Shown here: piece after piece, positions 1 to 10,887 of the stretch | Layout of the letters: the number at the start of each line of letters is the position of its first letter | Numbering within the stretch: the stretch's first letter is position 1 | Assembly (NCBI GenBank): GCA_910592005.1 | Contig: CAJVPP010000728.1 | Location: 1-27,037, forward strand | Direction of reading: 5' to 3' | DNA length: 27,037 nucleotides | Source: Funneliformis mosseae | Taxonomy: Eukaryota; Glomeromycota; Glomeromycetes; Glomerales; Glomeraceae | Program-made: the position numbers and the translations under genes | Notes under the pieces: generated by a model | What the model was told of the DNA's origin: nothing | Seen by the model: only the letters and a program-made list of their open reading frames with translations | The model's database searches: none

Positions 1-162
1 TTATATAATAATTATATTATTAACATTAATATTTTATTTTTTATTAAAAAATTAATACTTTTTTTTATGTTCGCAGGTAAATTTGCCTGCTCTACAGTTT
101 AAGGGATAAGTCTCAGCCTAAATTTATTCAGTATGCCTTTTTTAATAGCATTCAAACTTTAA

Positions 163-880
163 ATAAAGTTTATTAATCTGATATTATACTTATGCTTTAT
201 GATAAAGTTGATAATCATATTTATAAATATAGAGGAATAATAAAAGATATTGCAACTAGATACTGATGTAGTTTTGCTTTGACTGATAAATCATCAGTAC
301 AAATGGCTAAAGCAATTCAAAAAATTTATAATAATCCTAATGATCCTCTTAATCTGCCTGAAGATTTTATTTTAGATAGAGGTATTAAATATATAGGTGA
401 ATGTAAAGATTTATTACTTAGTTATAATATAAAAATTCAGTATGCTAACTCTAAACGTAATATAGCTATTGCTGAACGTGACTATTAAGAATTTGAAAAA
501 TATGCTTATTTTCGGCAAAATGCTAAAGATTTTTATTTGCCTTTGACTGATAGATTTAGTATATTTTAAGGAACTTTATATAAATGATAGTATTTACAAT
601 AACGCTCCTACTCAGTTAATAAGAATATCTCCTAATAAAGCTGTAAAAAAAGTATTAAAAAAAAAATAATAGCTAGACCTTTAGTACATAGGAGACTAGT
701 TTGTTATAATGAATCTTTTTTACCTAATTATATAGAAGTTCATCATCTTTTAGAATCTGGTGAATTAGAAGGTAAAAAAAGAAGGGCAACTGATTGCAAT
801 TAGTTTTTCAAAATCTTTACAATTGATTCTTATCTAATAAAAGAAAATCAACCTGTTCTCTATAAACTTTATAATGGTCT
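163..880 (+). pseudogene. Decayed retroviral-type (rve/DDE) integrase of a transposon
   Basis: One reading frame is recognisable over about 700 nt but is broken by in-frame stops (for example TAA at 486-488 and 567-569, TGA soon after). It has the layout of an rve-fold integrase: a first Asp in a 'SDIIL' strand near 190, then 'DIATRY', a second Asp in 'ILDRGIKYIGE' near 385, and a Glu-Arg in 'IAIAERDY' near 475, matching the D, D, E order. The tail 'ESGELEGKKRRATD' (about 745-795) followed by 'ENQPVLYKLYNG' resembles the small chromo/SH3-like C-terminal domain of such integrases. I recall close relatives as a multicopy family in Rhizophagus, annotated as integrase core proteins; whether the parent is Polinton/Maverick-like, Ginger-like or an LTR element cannot be told. 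It is certainly non-functional as written. Confidence 0.7.
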
Positions 881-969
881 TAGATGCTCATTTATAAGAA
901 AAGAACTACAAATAATCCTGTTAGACATAGTATTACCATCCAAATATATTCTTAAGTATTAGTATTACC

Positions 970-2001
970 TTCTCTCTCCTCTACTTAGTATAGAATTTGT
1001 TTGAAAGTATTGCTTAAGTAGTCATTTATTTTATTTTTATTATAAACTATAATTTGTTTATTTCTAAGCCAGTCAATTTGTGAAAAGTACATAGAGCGAA
1101 CTTAAATTGTTCACACTTATCGAATTCATTTTCAAGTATTTCTTTAAATTATTTTCTTCAGCTTTCTAATATTTTTCATATATTGCTTCCATTATTTGGA
1201 TGGAATTTGGGAACTTTTGCATAATGTATAGTTATAGCTTTTCTTTAAATTGCTGTTTCTAATTCTTCTTGCTCTCTAAATTCTAAATCCTTTTCTGACC
1301 TTTCATGACTCTTAATTTCTCCTAAGTGCTTAAATTCTTTATTAATCAAATTCTTAGATTTATTACTTTCTTAAATGATTTTGTTTAGGTTTAGGACTAC
1401 CTTCAGACTCTAATATCTTTTCATATTACTCTAACTTTTTTAATGTCAGTAGGCGAATTGCCTTTAGATCATTTAGTTCAAAATCATGAAAAAGAGTCTT
1501 ACAACTATCTAGATCATTTGTCTTATATAGCTTAATACCTGATCTAATTCTTTTTAACGTTTTTACAATTTTGCTACTATGTCTTAATTCGCTTTTTAGA
1601 TTTACATGCATTTAGACTGACCCGTTCTTTGCTACCTCTTCTGTAACGTAGTTGATACCAAGTATTAAAGCTTTCTTTTTGAGTTCTAGCTCAAAAACTG
1701 GAGTTAGAATTACCACATGTGACTTCTTCTTGTTACTTATATTTACACTAGAGCTTTTTACCTGTGCTTTAATTTTAGAATTTTAGATAACCTGTTGATT
1801 AGCTTTTTGATTAGGCATCTGAATTGCCATTTAAATAGAAGCTACTTTCTTCTGCTTTTGTAATAGTTTGCATAGATTTTTTTGCTTAAGGTGCTCATAA
1901 AATTTTTGGAATATTAAGCATTTATAATCACAACATTTACAGATTATATCTTTTTTATCACTTCTTGTTTTTCTAATCATGGTGTTAGCTTTAACTGTCA
2001 T
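970..2001 (-). pseudogene. Decayed zinc-finger/coiled-coil gene, possibly a mobile-element protein
   Basis: Read on the minus strand from an ATG at 2001-1999, the frame gives a basic start, a C2H2-like finger 'CKCCDYKCLIFQKFYEHL' followed by 'KQKNLC', then a Lys-rich linker. An open stretch at 1611-1426 (61 aa) holds a helical 'KTLKRIRSGIKLYKTNDLD' segment. After a frame change near 1380 it continues as a Glu/Lys-rich coiled coil and ends with 'DKCEQFKFALCTFHKLTGLE' near 1080. At least six TAA codons interrupt it. A finger at the N-terminus followed by this kind of helical region reminds me of large Polinton-like proteins of Rhizophagus, which would fit the neighbouring integrase on the opposite strand, but this is a recollection. 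No function is claimed. Confidence 0.45.
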
Positions 2002-2187
2002 GCTATTATTTGCTTATATAAATTTTTTTTATTAATTATTTCCTATGTATCTTTCACTTTTCAATTGTAGAAACTCTACTAAAAATAAGTATTTACAAGC
2101 TTTCTGAAGCAGTTTTAGCTATTGTAAAACTGAAGTATTAACTAATTATTAATTAATTTTTTTTGAACCTAATAATAATAAAGTAGG

Positions 2188-2458
2188 ATGATCAGTGAAT
2201 ATTCTTGCCTATTTTTCTGCGATACTGAAAAGGCTTATGGAAATGTTAGTATTAAACCTAAAGAATGTCAATTCAATTAGAAGACTAAAAAATGTATATC
2301 TTGTTCTGATTATGGTAAACTTACTTCTTCAGCTTGTGAATAATGCTCATTATATATCAGAAAGTATTATGTTATCTGATACTATAATAGACTTCAATCA
2401 GAGTTACAAGAAAAACTTCGATCAGAGATATGAGAAAAAACTTATGAAGAAATATTAA
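2188..2458 (+). pseudogene. Decayed cysteine-rich (zinc-finger-like) gene fragment
   Basis: The frame starting at ATG 2188 shows clustered cysteines: 'SCLFFC', then 'KECQFN', a stop, 'KTKKCISCSDYGKLTSSACE', a stop (TAA), and 'CSLYIRKYY'. The CxxC...CExxC arrangement, if the stop is read as an old Gln codon, suggests a zinc-binding knuckle. The remainder is a charged helix 'LQSELQEKLRSEI' with a TGA inside. An alternative open frame of 87 aa exists over the same bases but is hydrophobic, lacks the cysteine pattern and looks like a shadow. I do not recognise the family with confidence. Confidence 0.4.
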
Positions 2459-3960
2459 TATGTTATTTAGTAAATTAGCCTATGTAGAACTTATTCTTGA
2501 CTAAAGAAAGTTAGGACAATTCTGCAGAATTTTCTGAATTTTATAGGGTAATATTTCGTTAGACTTTTATATAAAAATATGTTATTTAGTAAACTAGCCT
2601 ACATTAAATTAGTTCTTGATTAAGAAAAAGTTAGGATAAAAATCTCATTAGACTTATTTAACAGTTATACTATTTAATAAATTAGTTTATACAAAAGCCA
2701 TTCTTGTATATAGAAAAGTTCGTTAAATTTAAAAAGTCATATGATTTTTTATTAGACTTATTTATGGGTTTTCGTTAGACTTAAGAGAACTGTTAAACTT
2801 ATTTATGAGGTAATAAGGACTATTAAACTTAATTTTATTAGACTTATTTAATAAATATGCTAATTAATTCACTAATCTTTATAGATTTAATTCCTGATAT
2901 ATTTATTTATTGTTAGACTTATTTTTTGTTAGATTTATTTACAATATAGAAATTACAATTCTAGAAGCCTTAGAAACTTTTCTAATATAATAAAATAAAT
3001 TGATATAGAAATTAACTTTTTAAGTCAGCTGAAAGCTTATCTAAAATAATATAGAAATTAAGATTCTATAGCTTTTATAACTTATTTTTATATAATAAAA
3101 AAATGATATAATTCCTGAGGTTTGAAAGCCTCTAACAAAGTAAAAGATAGACCTTTAGTTCTTAAATTCCTACTTTGATATTGTGTAAGGTTATTATATT
3201 ACTTAATACTATAATAGATTACAAATTAAAACTAATTAAGACTATCTATAATAGAAATAAATTTTTATTAGATTTATAATTGAAAGACTTGAAACAGATA
3301 AATTTTAAGGTATATTTTTCATTAAATCTATATGCAAATTTATAGCTAATCTACTTAAAATAGTTTCTGTTATACACTTTTTATTAAAAATTTTATTAAA
3401 TTTATAATGTAGAATTAAATATATTTTTTGTTAAATTTATGATTGAAGAATTTAAGATAGTTAGTTTATATGCAAATTAATAAGCTAACTTATCTTTAAA
3501 ATATATTTTAATATACCTTTTTCATTAAACTTATCTTATAAAATAACATATTCTAAGTAAAATTAGAATAGTTAGACTTATTTTTTTTGTTAAACTATAA
3601 AATATGTTAATTATTAAGCTAAATTATGTAAAAACAAAATACATAATTTTTTATTAGATTTATAATGAGAAAATTGTAATAGTTAAACTTATTTTATTAG
3701 ATTTATTTAAATATTATGCTATTTATTAAACAAATTATATAAAAAAATAATTATATTCAAATTTTTCATTAGATTTATCTAATTAATATACTATTTATTA
3801 AGCTAATTCTATGTAAAAGTAATTCTTGATATATTAATTTTTATTAGACTTAATAAAATTATTAGACATATTTTTGTTAGAATTATTTAATAAATATATT
3901 ATTTAATGAACTGACTCTTATAAAATCAATTTCTGATATATTATTATTTTTTGTTATATT
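2458..3960. repeat. Degenerate AT-rich repeat field, motif (A/G)TTAGA(C/T)TTATTTA
   Basis: A short motif close to GTTAGACTTATTTA recurs at least a dozen times, for example near 2559, 2648, 2752, 2774, 2834, 2912, 2928, 3571, 3653, 3697, 3768 and 3843. It alternates with a second block like 'TATTTAGTAAATTAGCCTA' (2464, 2583) whose diverged versions ('TATTTATTAAGCTAATT') recur near 2671, 3720 and 3791. The first two full units start 119 bp apart (2461 and 2580, both with 'AAGTTAGGA' about 50 bp downstream); later spacing varies. No open frame crosses the region. It is best read as an old degenerate tandem array, or the rotted non-coding part of a mobile element. Confidence 0.65.
2943..3105. repeat. 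Second repeat family, 'ATATAGAAATTA...CTAATATAATAAAA'
   Basis: A unit of about 50-55 bp beginning 'ATATAGAAATTA' and ending 'TAATATAATAAAA', with a 'TCTAGAAGCCTTAGAAACTT'-like centre, occurs about three times here (near 2944, 3003 and 3050). Diverged single copies lie near 3983 ('ATATAGAAATCAAG') and 4463 ('ATGTAGAAATTAGAAC'). Copies are clearly related by eye but differ at many sites. No coding potential is seen. Confidence 0.55.
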
Positions 3961-5229
3961 AAATAAATATTTATTAAAAAGTTAATATAGAAATCAAGAA
4001 TCTTTTAAAAATTATTTTAATATAATAATAAAGAGATTAGTATAGTTAAGATTATTAGATAAAACCTAAAGTTTATAAGTCATCTAAAAAGAAAAAGTAA
4101 AATTTAATAAAATTTAAAAAATCTATGAAATTCTAAAACAGGTAAACTATATCAAAACTTATAAAAATGTGAAAATATATCAAAATCTTAGTAAAATTTA
4201 GCAAACTAAAATTTAGACATTTTGTCAAATCTAAAATGAATTTAGATAAGCAACTTTAAGTATAATTTAAAACTTTAACAATTTCATATATGAGAGACAG
4301 TCAGTAGAAAAGGAAAAAATCCACTTTTTAGTTAAAAATTTTTTTATTAGTTCATTTTGCTGATCATAATCATATGAACAAACTAGTTTAATAACTAAAA
4401 TTATTTAAAATATTTAGATTTTTCTCTTTTCTATTAATTGTCTCCTATATAATAAAAAGATAATGTAGAAATTAGAACTTTTAAAAGTTATTCTAATATA
4501 ATAAAAATTAATATAATTTTTGAAACTCTAGAAATTTCATATATAATATGAGAGGTTTTGTTTTAAAGTTCTAAACTTATATTATATTTAACAATAATAT
4601 ACAATTTATAATATTTATTGAAATAAAATGATTATTTATAAAAGAATTATAAATTAAAAAAAATATATAAATATTTTTTACTTAAAATATATATTTTATT
4701 TGATTATTTTTTTAATAAAAAAACTATTATATCAAATATTTATTATTTTAAAACTATTATTAATATTTTAAAAGGTTATAACTTTAATAAAACTATTAAA
4801 AATATAAATAAAACAATATAATAAAAAGGTGATGATAATTTTATTTGATTATAAATGTAGGTATAATTTTAATTTTTTAAATTTTATAATTTATATTATT
4901 AAAAAAATTTAAAAAAAAAAAATAATAGATTAATATTAATCATAAAATTTTATTTTTATGTTATTTTCTTTTTAAAAAAATATTTATTATTATTTTTCTT
5001 TCTTAGTAAATAGACTTTAAATATCTCTTAAAAAAAGTAAGTTTATCTTATTTCATAATATATTTATTTTATATTATAAAAATAATTCTTTAATAAAAAC
5101 AAAGAAGAATGAAAAATTGTCTAAATATAGTTACAATTTAGATATATAAATTACTTATTTTAGATAACATAAACATTATAAAGTATCACCTAATGATTCT
5201 TATTTTACATATTAGTCTTGATGATTTTC
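3961..5229. other. AT-rich intergenic DNA without recognisable genes
   Basis: No open frame of note on either strand. It contains scattered diverged copies of the upstream repeats (near 3983 and 4463) and then about 700 bp of near-pure A/T homopolymer and dinucleotide-like sequence (about 4560-5200). Nothing else is supported. Confidence 0.6.
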
Positions 5230-5487
5230 AAATTTTAGCAAATTTTAGAAAATCGTTCTAAAGTAATTAGTGTTGATCAAACGTTTAACATTTCAATCGA
5301 TATTAGTGGTCGAACACAGATGACCATTTTTCCGATTTGTCGCAGGTTTTGGGGGAGATCTTTGATTTCATTGAGTGCTTACTTTTTTCGGAAAAATATG
5401 CTTTTATTGCCACAGAAAGCTAAATGATGTAATCTAGCATATACATACGTTATAAAAAAACCCTTTTTTTTTTAATAATTATAAAAA
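5230..5487 (+). promoter_or_regulatory. Upstream region of the MFS transporter gene
   Basis: Base composition changes abruptly here from almost pure A/T to mixed sequence (for example 'TTTCCGATTTGTCGCAGG' near 5328 and 'GTTTTGGGGGAGATC' near 5346), immediately upstream of the transporter ATG and ending in a T-rich run at 5460-5475. This is where a promoter and 5' UTR are expected; no specific element can be named. It also marks the left edge of the intact gene island. Confidence 0.35.
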
Positions 5488-7520
5488 ATGGCTTCTCCTC
5501 ATAGATCGAAATTAAAAATGCCTCGAGTTAAACGAGCACAATCTTCAACCACTCTCCAATTTGCGCCTCCAAATTGGTTAACTAACCTTTTTGAACAAAG
5601 TTCAAGTAGTTTTGCGTTTTCTCGAGATTTATCCGATGGGAATTTGAAACAATCATTTTCTCGTATTTTAATTTCTATTTCAAATGTACCTTACCTTTCT
5701 TCCAAATTACTGTTCATATTTTTATGTGCTGGTTTGGGTGCAACTTTGCCGTATCTTCCTATTTTTTATGATTCCTTAAAGTTGAGCCCCTCAGAGATTG
5801 GTATTGTTTTCTCTGTGGCCCCATTTATTTCCGCTCTAAGTTGTCCTCTTTGGACAGGCCTGGCTGATCGATTTCAAGCACATAGATCAATTATTGTTAC
5901 AATTTATACATTGGCCACAGTTGGAGTTCTCTCGCAAGTACTTTTGCCTAGACCAGTTATCACAACAAATAATAATAATTTGCACACTTTTTTAGTCGTA
6001 TGCGTTTTTATTGTCGCACTATGGTTTGCTTTCTTCGGGTTTCCTGTTAATGCTTTGGTTGATAGTGGTGTATTGAAGATTTTGGGTGATAAAAAAGAGC
6101 TTTATGGTAAGTTTCTTAATATATACTGAAATCGAATCATGAATATTTTTTTTAAGCATTTATTCCATTATAGGACAACAAAGATATTGGGGATCCATTG
6201 CATATGGTTTCAGCACTTTTTGTGTTGGTATTCTCTTGGAAAAATTCGATAACGTAAATGTTATCTTTTATTACTTTTTTGTCACTGCTATTTCTTTTCT
6301 CATCGTCGTCATTACTACCGATTTCAATCCAACTTCTGAAGAAATTGAAATAATACCGACACGTCTTAAAAATAAATCTTTTAAACCTTTAATTGATCTC
6401 GATGATGATAATAATGTCGCTACAAGTTCAATAGGAGACATTAATAAACTTACTCATGATAATTCATCTGCAATTGATATTTCTTCGAATATTGAAGAGT
6501 CCGATGGTGAAGATTCTTCTGCAGATGAGGATGATGATGACGGAATTCCAGTACCTGATTTAGACATTTTGGCCTTTCCTCCTACTACACCAAATATACC
6601 AACTTCTTCACTTTCTGATAATCCTTCCTCAGCAATGAAGACTTTATTTACAAACCCATCTGTTGTAACTTTATTATCTGTTATGTTATTAATGGGGATT
6701 GCACTTTCAATGAGTAATGCATTCTTATTCTTGTTCCTTAAAAATGATTTGAAAGCGAGTTCAACTATCCTTGGATTAACAGGGCCAGTTAGTGCTATAA
6801 CAGAATTATTATTCTTTTTCTATTCCAAAGAGGTAAGAAACATATTCAAATTTATATGATAAAAACATCGTTAAAATATAATAAATTTAAATTGATTTCC
6901 TTCATTATTAGTTAATTTCACAATTTGGAATAAGTTCATTGATATTACTCGCTCATGTCGTAACAATTGTACGTTGCATAACGTACATGTTTTTGCAACC
7001 TAATTTCTTATCTCACGTTGTTGCGCTCATTGTGCAATTATTAAATGGAATTGGATTTTCATCATTATGGGTTAGTGGAGTGACTCATATCGCAAATCAT
7101 GCACCACCAAATCTTGTATCATTTTCACAAGGAATTATGACAGCATTTTATGCTGGTATTGGTACAGGATTTGGTAGTTTAATTGGTGGATTATTGTTTG
7201 GTAGTTCAGGAGGACCAAGATTAATGTTTGGAGTTGTTATCACAATAAGCATAATAAGTATGCTGTTATATTCATGGGGAGAAAATGGATTTAAATTTTT
7301 CAATGGATTTAATAAAAGAAGAAGTAAAAATCATTTTAGATCACCATGGCAAGGTATTCATCATGGTCAAACCACTATTGAAAGAACAAGAAGTATTCTT
7401 TCCGTTGAAACTATACCAAGATCCGCTAATTCTAAAAAGGGTAGATATGAATTAATTCCTATGGATGATGATGATGATGAACAATACCATTATGGTGTAT
7501 TTGGTGATAGTAGAAAGTAG
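5488..7520 (+). CDS. Major facilitator superfamily transporter (MFS_1-like/MFSD6-like), 3 exons
   Basis: Exons 5488-6106, 6174-6832 and 6912-7520 join in frame across two GT-AG introns of 67 and 79 nt (donors GTAAGT and GTAAGA) to give 628 aa. After a basic 70-residue N-terminus come about six membrane helices (first near residues 73-93), with the loop 2-3 signature 'GLADRFQAHRS' at 124-134, then 'VDSGVL' at 191-196 and 'YGQQRYWGSIAYG' spanning the first splice, which is characteristic of the MFS_1-like family. A long cytosolic loop (about 258-366) carries an Asp/Glu tract at about 311-335. The second half (about 369-560) has six further helices, including 'LLNGIGFSSLWVSG' and a glycine-rich 'GTGFGSLIGGLLFG'. 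The tail ends in a 'DDDDDEQ' run. Substrate is unknown; the family includes poorly characterised plasma or endomembrane carriers. The first ATG is used; a second in-frame ATG lies 30 nt downstream. It converges on RIX1. Confidence 0.9.
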
Positions 7521-7557
7521 AATCTTTTTGTTAAAAAAAAATTAAAAATTATATGTA

Positions 7558-7563
7558 AATAAA
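7558..7563 (+). terminator. AATAAA poly(A) signal of the MFS gene
   Basis: A canonical AATAAA lies 38 nt after the transporter stop codon in the 323 bp convergent gap. In such AT-rich DNA the hexamer occurs often by chance, so only its position supports it. The rest of the gap (7521-7843) is AT-rich and must hold both 3' UTRs; TTTATT near 7688 could serve the opposite strand. Confidence 0.35.
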
Positions 7564-7843
7564 TATCTTTTTAGATAAATTTATTAAAAGAAAAAGAGAA
7601 AGAAAAAAGTTTTTAATTAATATTATTAATGTTGACATAACCAATTAAATAGTCTTAATAAAAAAAGTATTTTATAATACCAATATTTTTATTTATTAAT
7701 TATAAAAGTCATCCAATCGATTTCTACATAAATTTGAATATAAATAAACTTAAACTAATAAATATGAATTACAAATATTTAGAGGAAGCGCGTCTTTTAA
7801 ATCAATAAGGAATAACCTTAAAATAATTAATAGTATATTGATA

Positions 7844-10800
7844 TTATTCATTATCTTCAAATTCAGAATCAGGTCCTTCCATTATAATTTCAGGTATTTC
7901 CATATCATCAGAATCATCTTCTTTAAACATTCTAAAAGATTTAAAAACATTATCATGATCCTTAGCTATTTCTTTTTCTATGTCAACAGGAGAAAGAGAA
8001 CGCATTCTTTTCTTTTGATTTTCTATCATTTCTGAGGAAGTAGATTGTTCATGAATATTAATTCGGTTACTTCGATTACCTATAAGCATATTATCACTTT
8101 TATTGACTACTTCCAATATACTATTATCATCGAAAAAATTCTTATTCGCATTTTTATCAACATCAACGTTTATCTTGTTAATCATACTTTCCACTATCTT
8201 TGAACTTGTTTCTGTTGTAACAATATCAAAAGATATTTGTGGTGATTGATCTATAACCATCATCTTATTATTATCGTCTTCTTTGTCCTCCTTTTCACTT
8301 TCGGTTTCTGTATAGGATTGCTGTAATATATTTTCCATGGCAGTATGATGATGTTGTTGTTGTTGTTGTTGTTGAATCAGTGTGTTGACAGAGGATCGTT
8401 CAAGAGGTGGTAAACGACTATGAAATATTAAGTCACATATTGATAATGCATGAGAGCAAAATGATCGTAACTATATCAATTTTTTTTTTTTTTAAAAAAA
8501 AAAGTTAATAAAAAGAAAAAAATATATTTATATCTAAAAAAAGATATATCAATAAATACCTGATTTGATCGAGAATTTAAACCGGCAGTAAATATTTTCA
8601 AAGCATATGGCAATACAGTAGGTTGATACTCCGAAGGAGAAATTACAGAATGTAATAAACATTCATATAGTTTCATATTTACATTGTCTTCACTGTTGTT
8701 TGAGCTATTTGTATTGTTTTGTGAAAGAATCCTTAGTAATAGGATATTATCTAACGATGACTTTATATTTGATGGCATTGAAGATCCACATGTTTTCAAT
8801 AAACTCTTCAAAACTTATATCATAATAATTATAATTGTTCAATAAGTAAATTGAGAAATGAAAAGGAGGAAAAAAGAAATACATACCTTCTAATGAAGCG
8901 TATTGTACGTCTACGTTCGTTTGCGAGCATGTTAATCCACTCGAATTAACAAATACATCAGAATTTGTTATTTGTGATGATGATGATTTCTTCTTACCTG
9001 ATTTCTTTTGCTGTTTCAGAAATAAATTAATTAAACACATTAAATAAATTGAACAATATAGAAAGTTAGAAATATTAACCTTGTTGTTAGTATGATCGGT
9101 AGTTTCAACGTTAATTGAGATATCATACGGAGATTTTTGTATGATCTTTATATCATCAATTATAAAGGATAATAATGTCGAGGATATAAGATTGGTTAAA
9201 CTGATTCCGTATTTTTGTATACAAAGATCTATTAAATTATACGTTGACACTCTAAGTAACCTAATAAAAATATACAAAGAAAGCGGGAATTATTATTAAT
9301 GAAAACGTTGGTATTTAAAGATAAGTGATTCGTACCAACTTGATTTTGAGTTGTTGAGAAGTTTAAGCAGGATAGAAGAAATCACACGTAAATGAAGTAT
9401 CAAGTGTTCGCCAACGCTAAAATTATATGATATTATAATACGTTAAATAAATGTGCAAGGAAACTTAAATACTTAGAGACTTAAATACTTAGAGTTAGAT
9501 ATACTGGTTTACCTTAATACTATAGCACAAAGAATTTTATTACAATGCATGAATAATGATGGAATACCTAACAATAATACATAGTACTCATGTTTATCTT
9601 TACTCTCTGTAACCTATTATTAAAAAAAATTAATTATAAAAAAAACCTTTCTTTGAATAATTTTCAATTATTAATAGTAATTAATACTTGCAAATGAACC
9701 TTCATAAATATTATAAACTCTAAATAACAAATCTAGAACCTGGTTAACAGGAAATTGTACAGGTAAAGAAGTTGGTAGACTACAAATAAAAGAAATAATA
9801 TAAATAAATATATATATAATTTCATCAAATATTTTAGGAAAGGAATGAAATGTTACCTTATTAGAGAAATTAAACATTCACTTAAACAATGAAATCTTGA
9901 GAACAACATTGGAAATGCGATAATATAATTTTCTGATGCTTGAGGCATCTCAAATCCCGCCAGTTTTTTTGACGCGTCCTTTTCTGACAAAAAACAAAAA
10001 TTTTAAAAAAAAATTAAAATCATTCAAATTTTTTTTCAATGATATTAAAAGTAAAATAAATACCTTCATCGATGGTATCAAACAATTTATCCAAAATATT
10101 ATTCAAAGATCCAACAACTTTAAGTAAATTTAATTTCCAATAATGCGTATTATTATTCATTTTACCACCAAAATTAATGATATAAGAAAAACATTTAACA
10201 GCCATTTTGGATAATTCTGATTCATAATCATGAGTACCATCTAATAATATACTTAAACATAATTTTTGAGATGGTTCATTAACAGGACGAAATATTGATG
10301 GGAAATTTTTAACTGAAAGTGATAATGCACTAAATATTGTAGGTAATAGTCTCTTATTTAATCCTGATAACTTTATTAAAAACGTATTGAATCTTGGTAA
10401 TTGTTGTGTTGTAATTTCTCTCTGTAATTCTGGTTTGTTTTGTGTTTTATTAAATAATTCCGTTAATGTTGTTATTATTTCTTTTAAAACAAGTGTTGGT
10501 TCTGGTTTCTAATTTTGAATAAATCTCGGTTAAATACGGAATTAAGTAATATACGATAAATAATTCAACATACTTAACTGTAAGTAAAATCATTAATGTG
10601 GTCGTCCAACTTTGTAAGTTTTGTAAAAATATTTCTTCAGATTGTTCAAAGGAAATTTTAATAAAACAAATTCCTGCCCATCTTGCTTTCATAACTTTAG
10701 AATGTAACAAAGAATTTACTCGAGTACACCATTTATGTAATACCATTTGTTCTTCTACATTGCTTAAAAGCTGGTATTGTGTTATAGCTTCTAATATAAA

Positions 10801-10887
10801 CGGTACATTTGTATCTACTGTATTATCATCTAATGCATAATTTGTAATTAATGTCGTTAAAAGTTTAGAAGATTCAATATTATTCAT
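7844..10887 (-). CDS. RIX1: RIX1/PELP1-family pre-rRNA-processing protein, 10 exons
   Basis: Ten exons on the minus strand splice to 777 aa: 10887-10579, 10508-10064, 9983-9857, 9779-9688, 9606-9513, 9416-9336, 9260-9080, 9010-8887, 8813-8560 and 8470-7844. All nine introns (69-96 nt) are GT-AG and keep frame; the exon 4/5 junction has an alternative donor. The N-terminal RIX1 domain shows 'KWCTRVNSLLHSKVMKARW' then 'AGICFIK' (residues 52-77), the family hallmark, followed by HEAT-like helices ('ELQREITTQQLPRFN', 'SYIINFGG'). Near the end of the fold is the conserved 'FHSRLPPL' (585-592), then a Gln7-His3 tract (602-611), and a long acidic, Ser-rich tail ending 'EIPEIIMEGPDSEFEDNE'. RIX1 (PELP1 in animals) scaffolds the Rix1-Ipi1-Ipi3 complex, which works with the AAA ATPase Rea1/Midasin on nucleoplasmic pre-60S particles for ITS2 processing and export. 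The acidic tail is typical of the family. Yeast Rix1 is about 760 aa, so the length fits. Confidence 0.88.
8357..8380 (-). repeat. In-frame CAA/CAT trinucleotide tract in RIX1
   Basis: On the coding strand seven CAA codons are followed directly by CAT codons, encoding Gln7-His3 just after the folded part of RIX1 and before the acidic tail. It is a small coding microsatellite likely to vary in length between strains or nuclei. It lies in a linker, so variation should be tolerated. Confidence 0.7.

Noticed and set aside
2195..2458. 87-codon plus-strand open frame
   Set aside because: The overlapping frame from 2188 has an ordered cysteine pattern; this one is a hydrophobic shadow of it.
8357..8380. 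CRISPR-like or tandem repeat signal from CAA units
   Set aside because: It is a simple in-frame trinucleotide run inside a coding exon.
10598..10840. 80-codon plus-strand open frame with several cysteines
   Set aside because: It lies antisense to the well-supported first RIX1 exon and its residues follow from that exon's codons.
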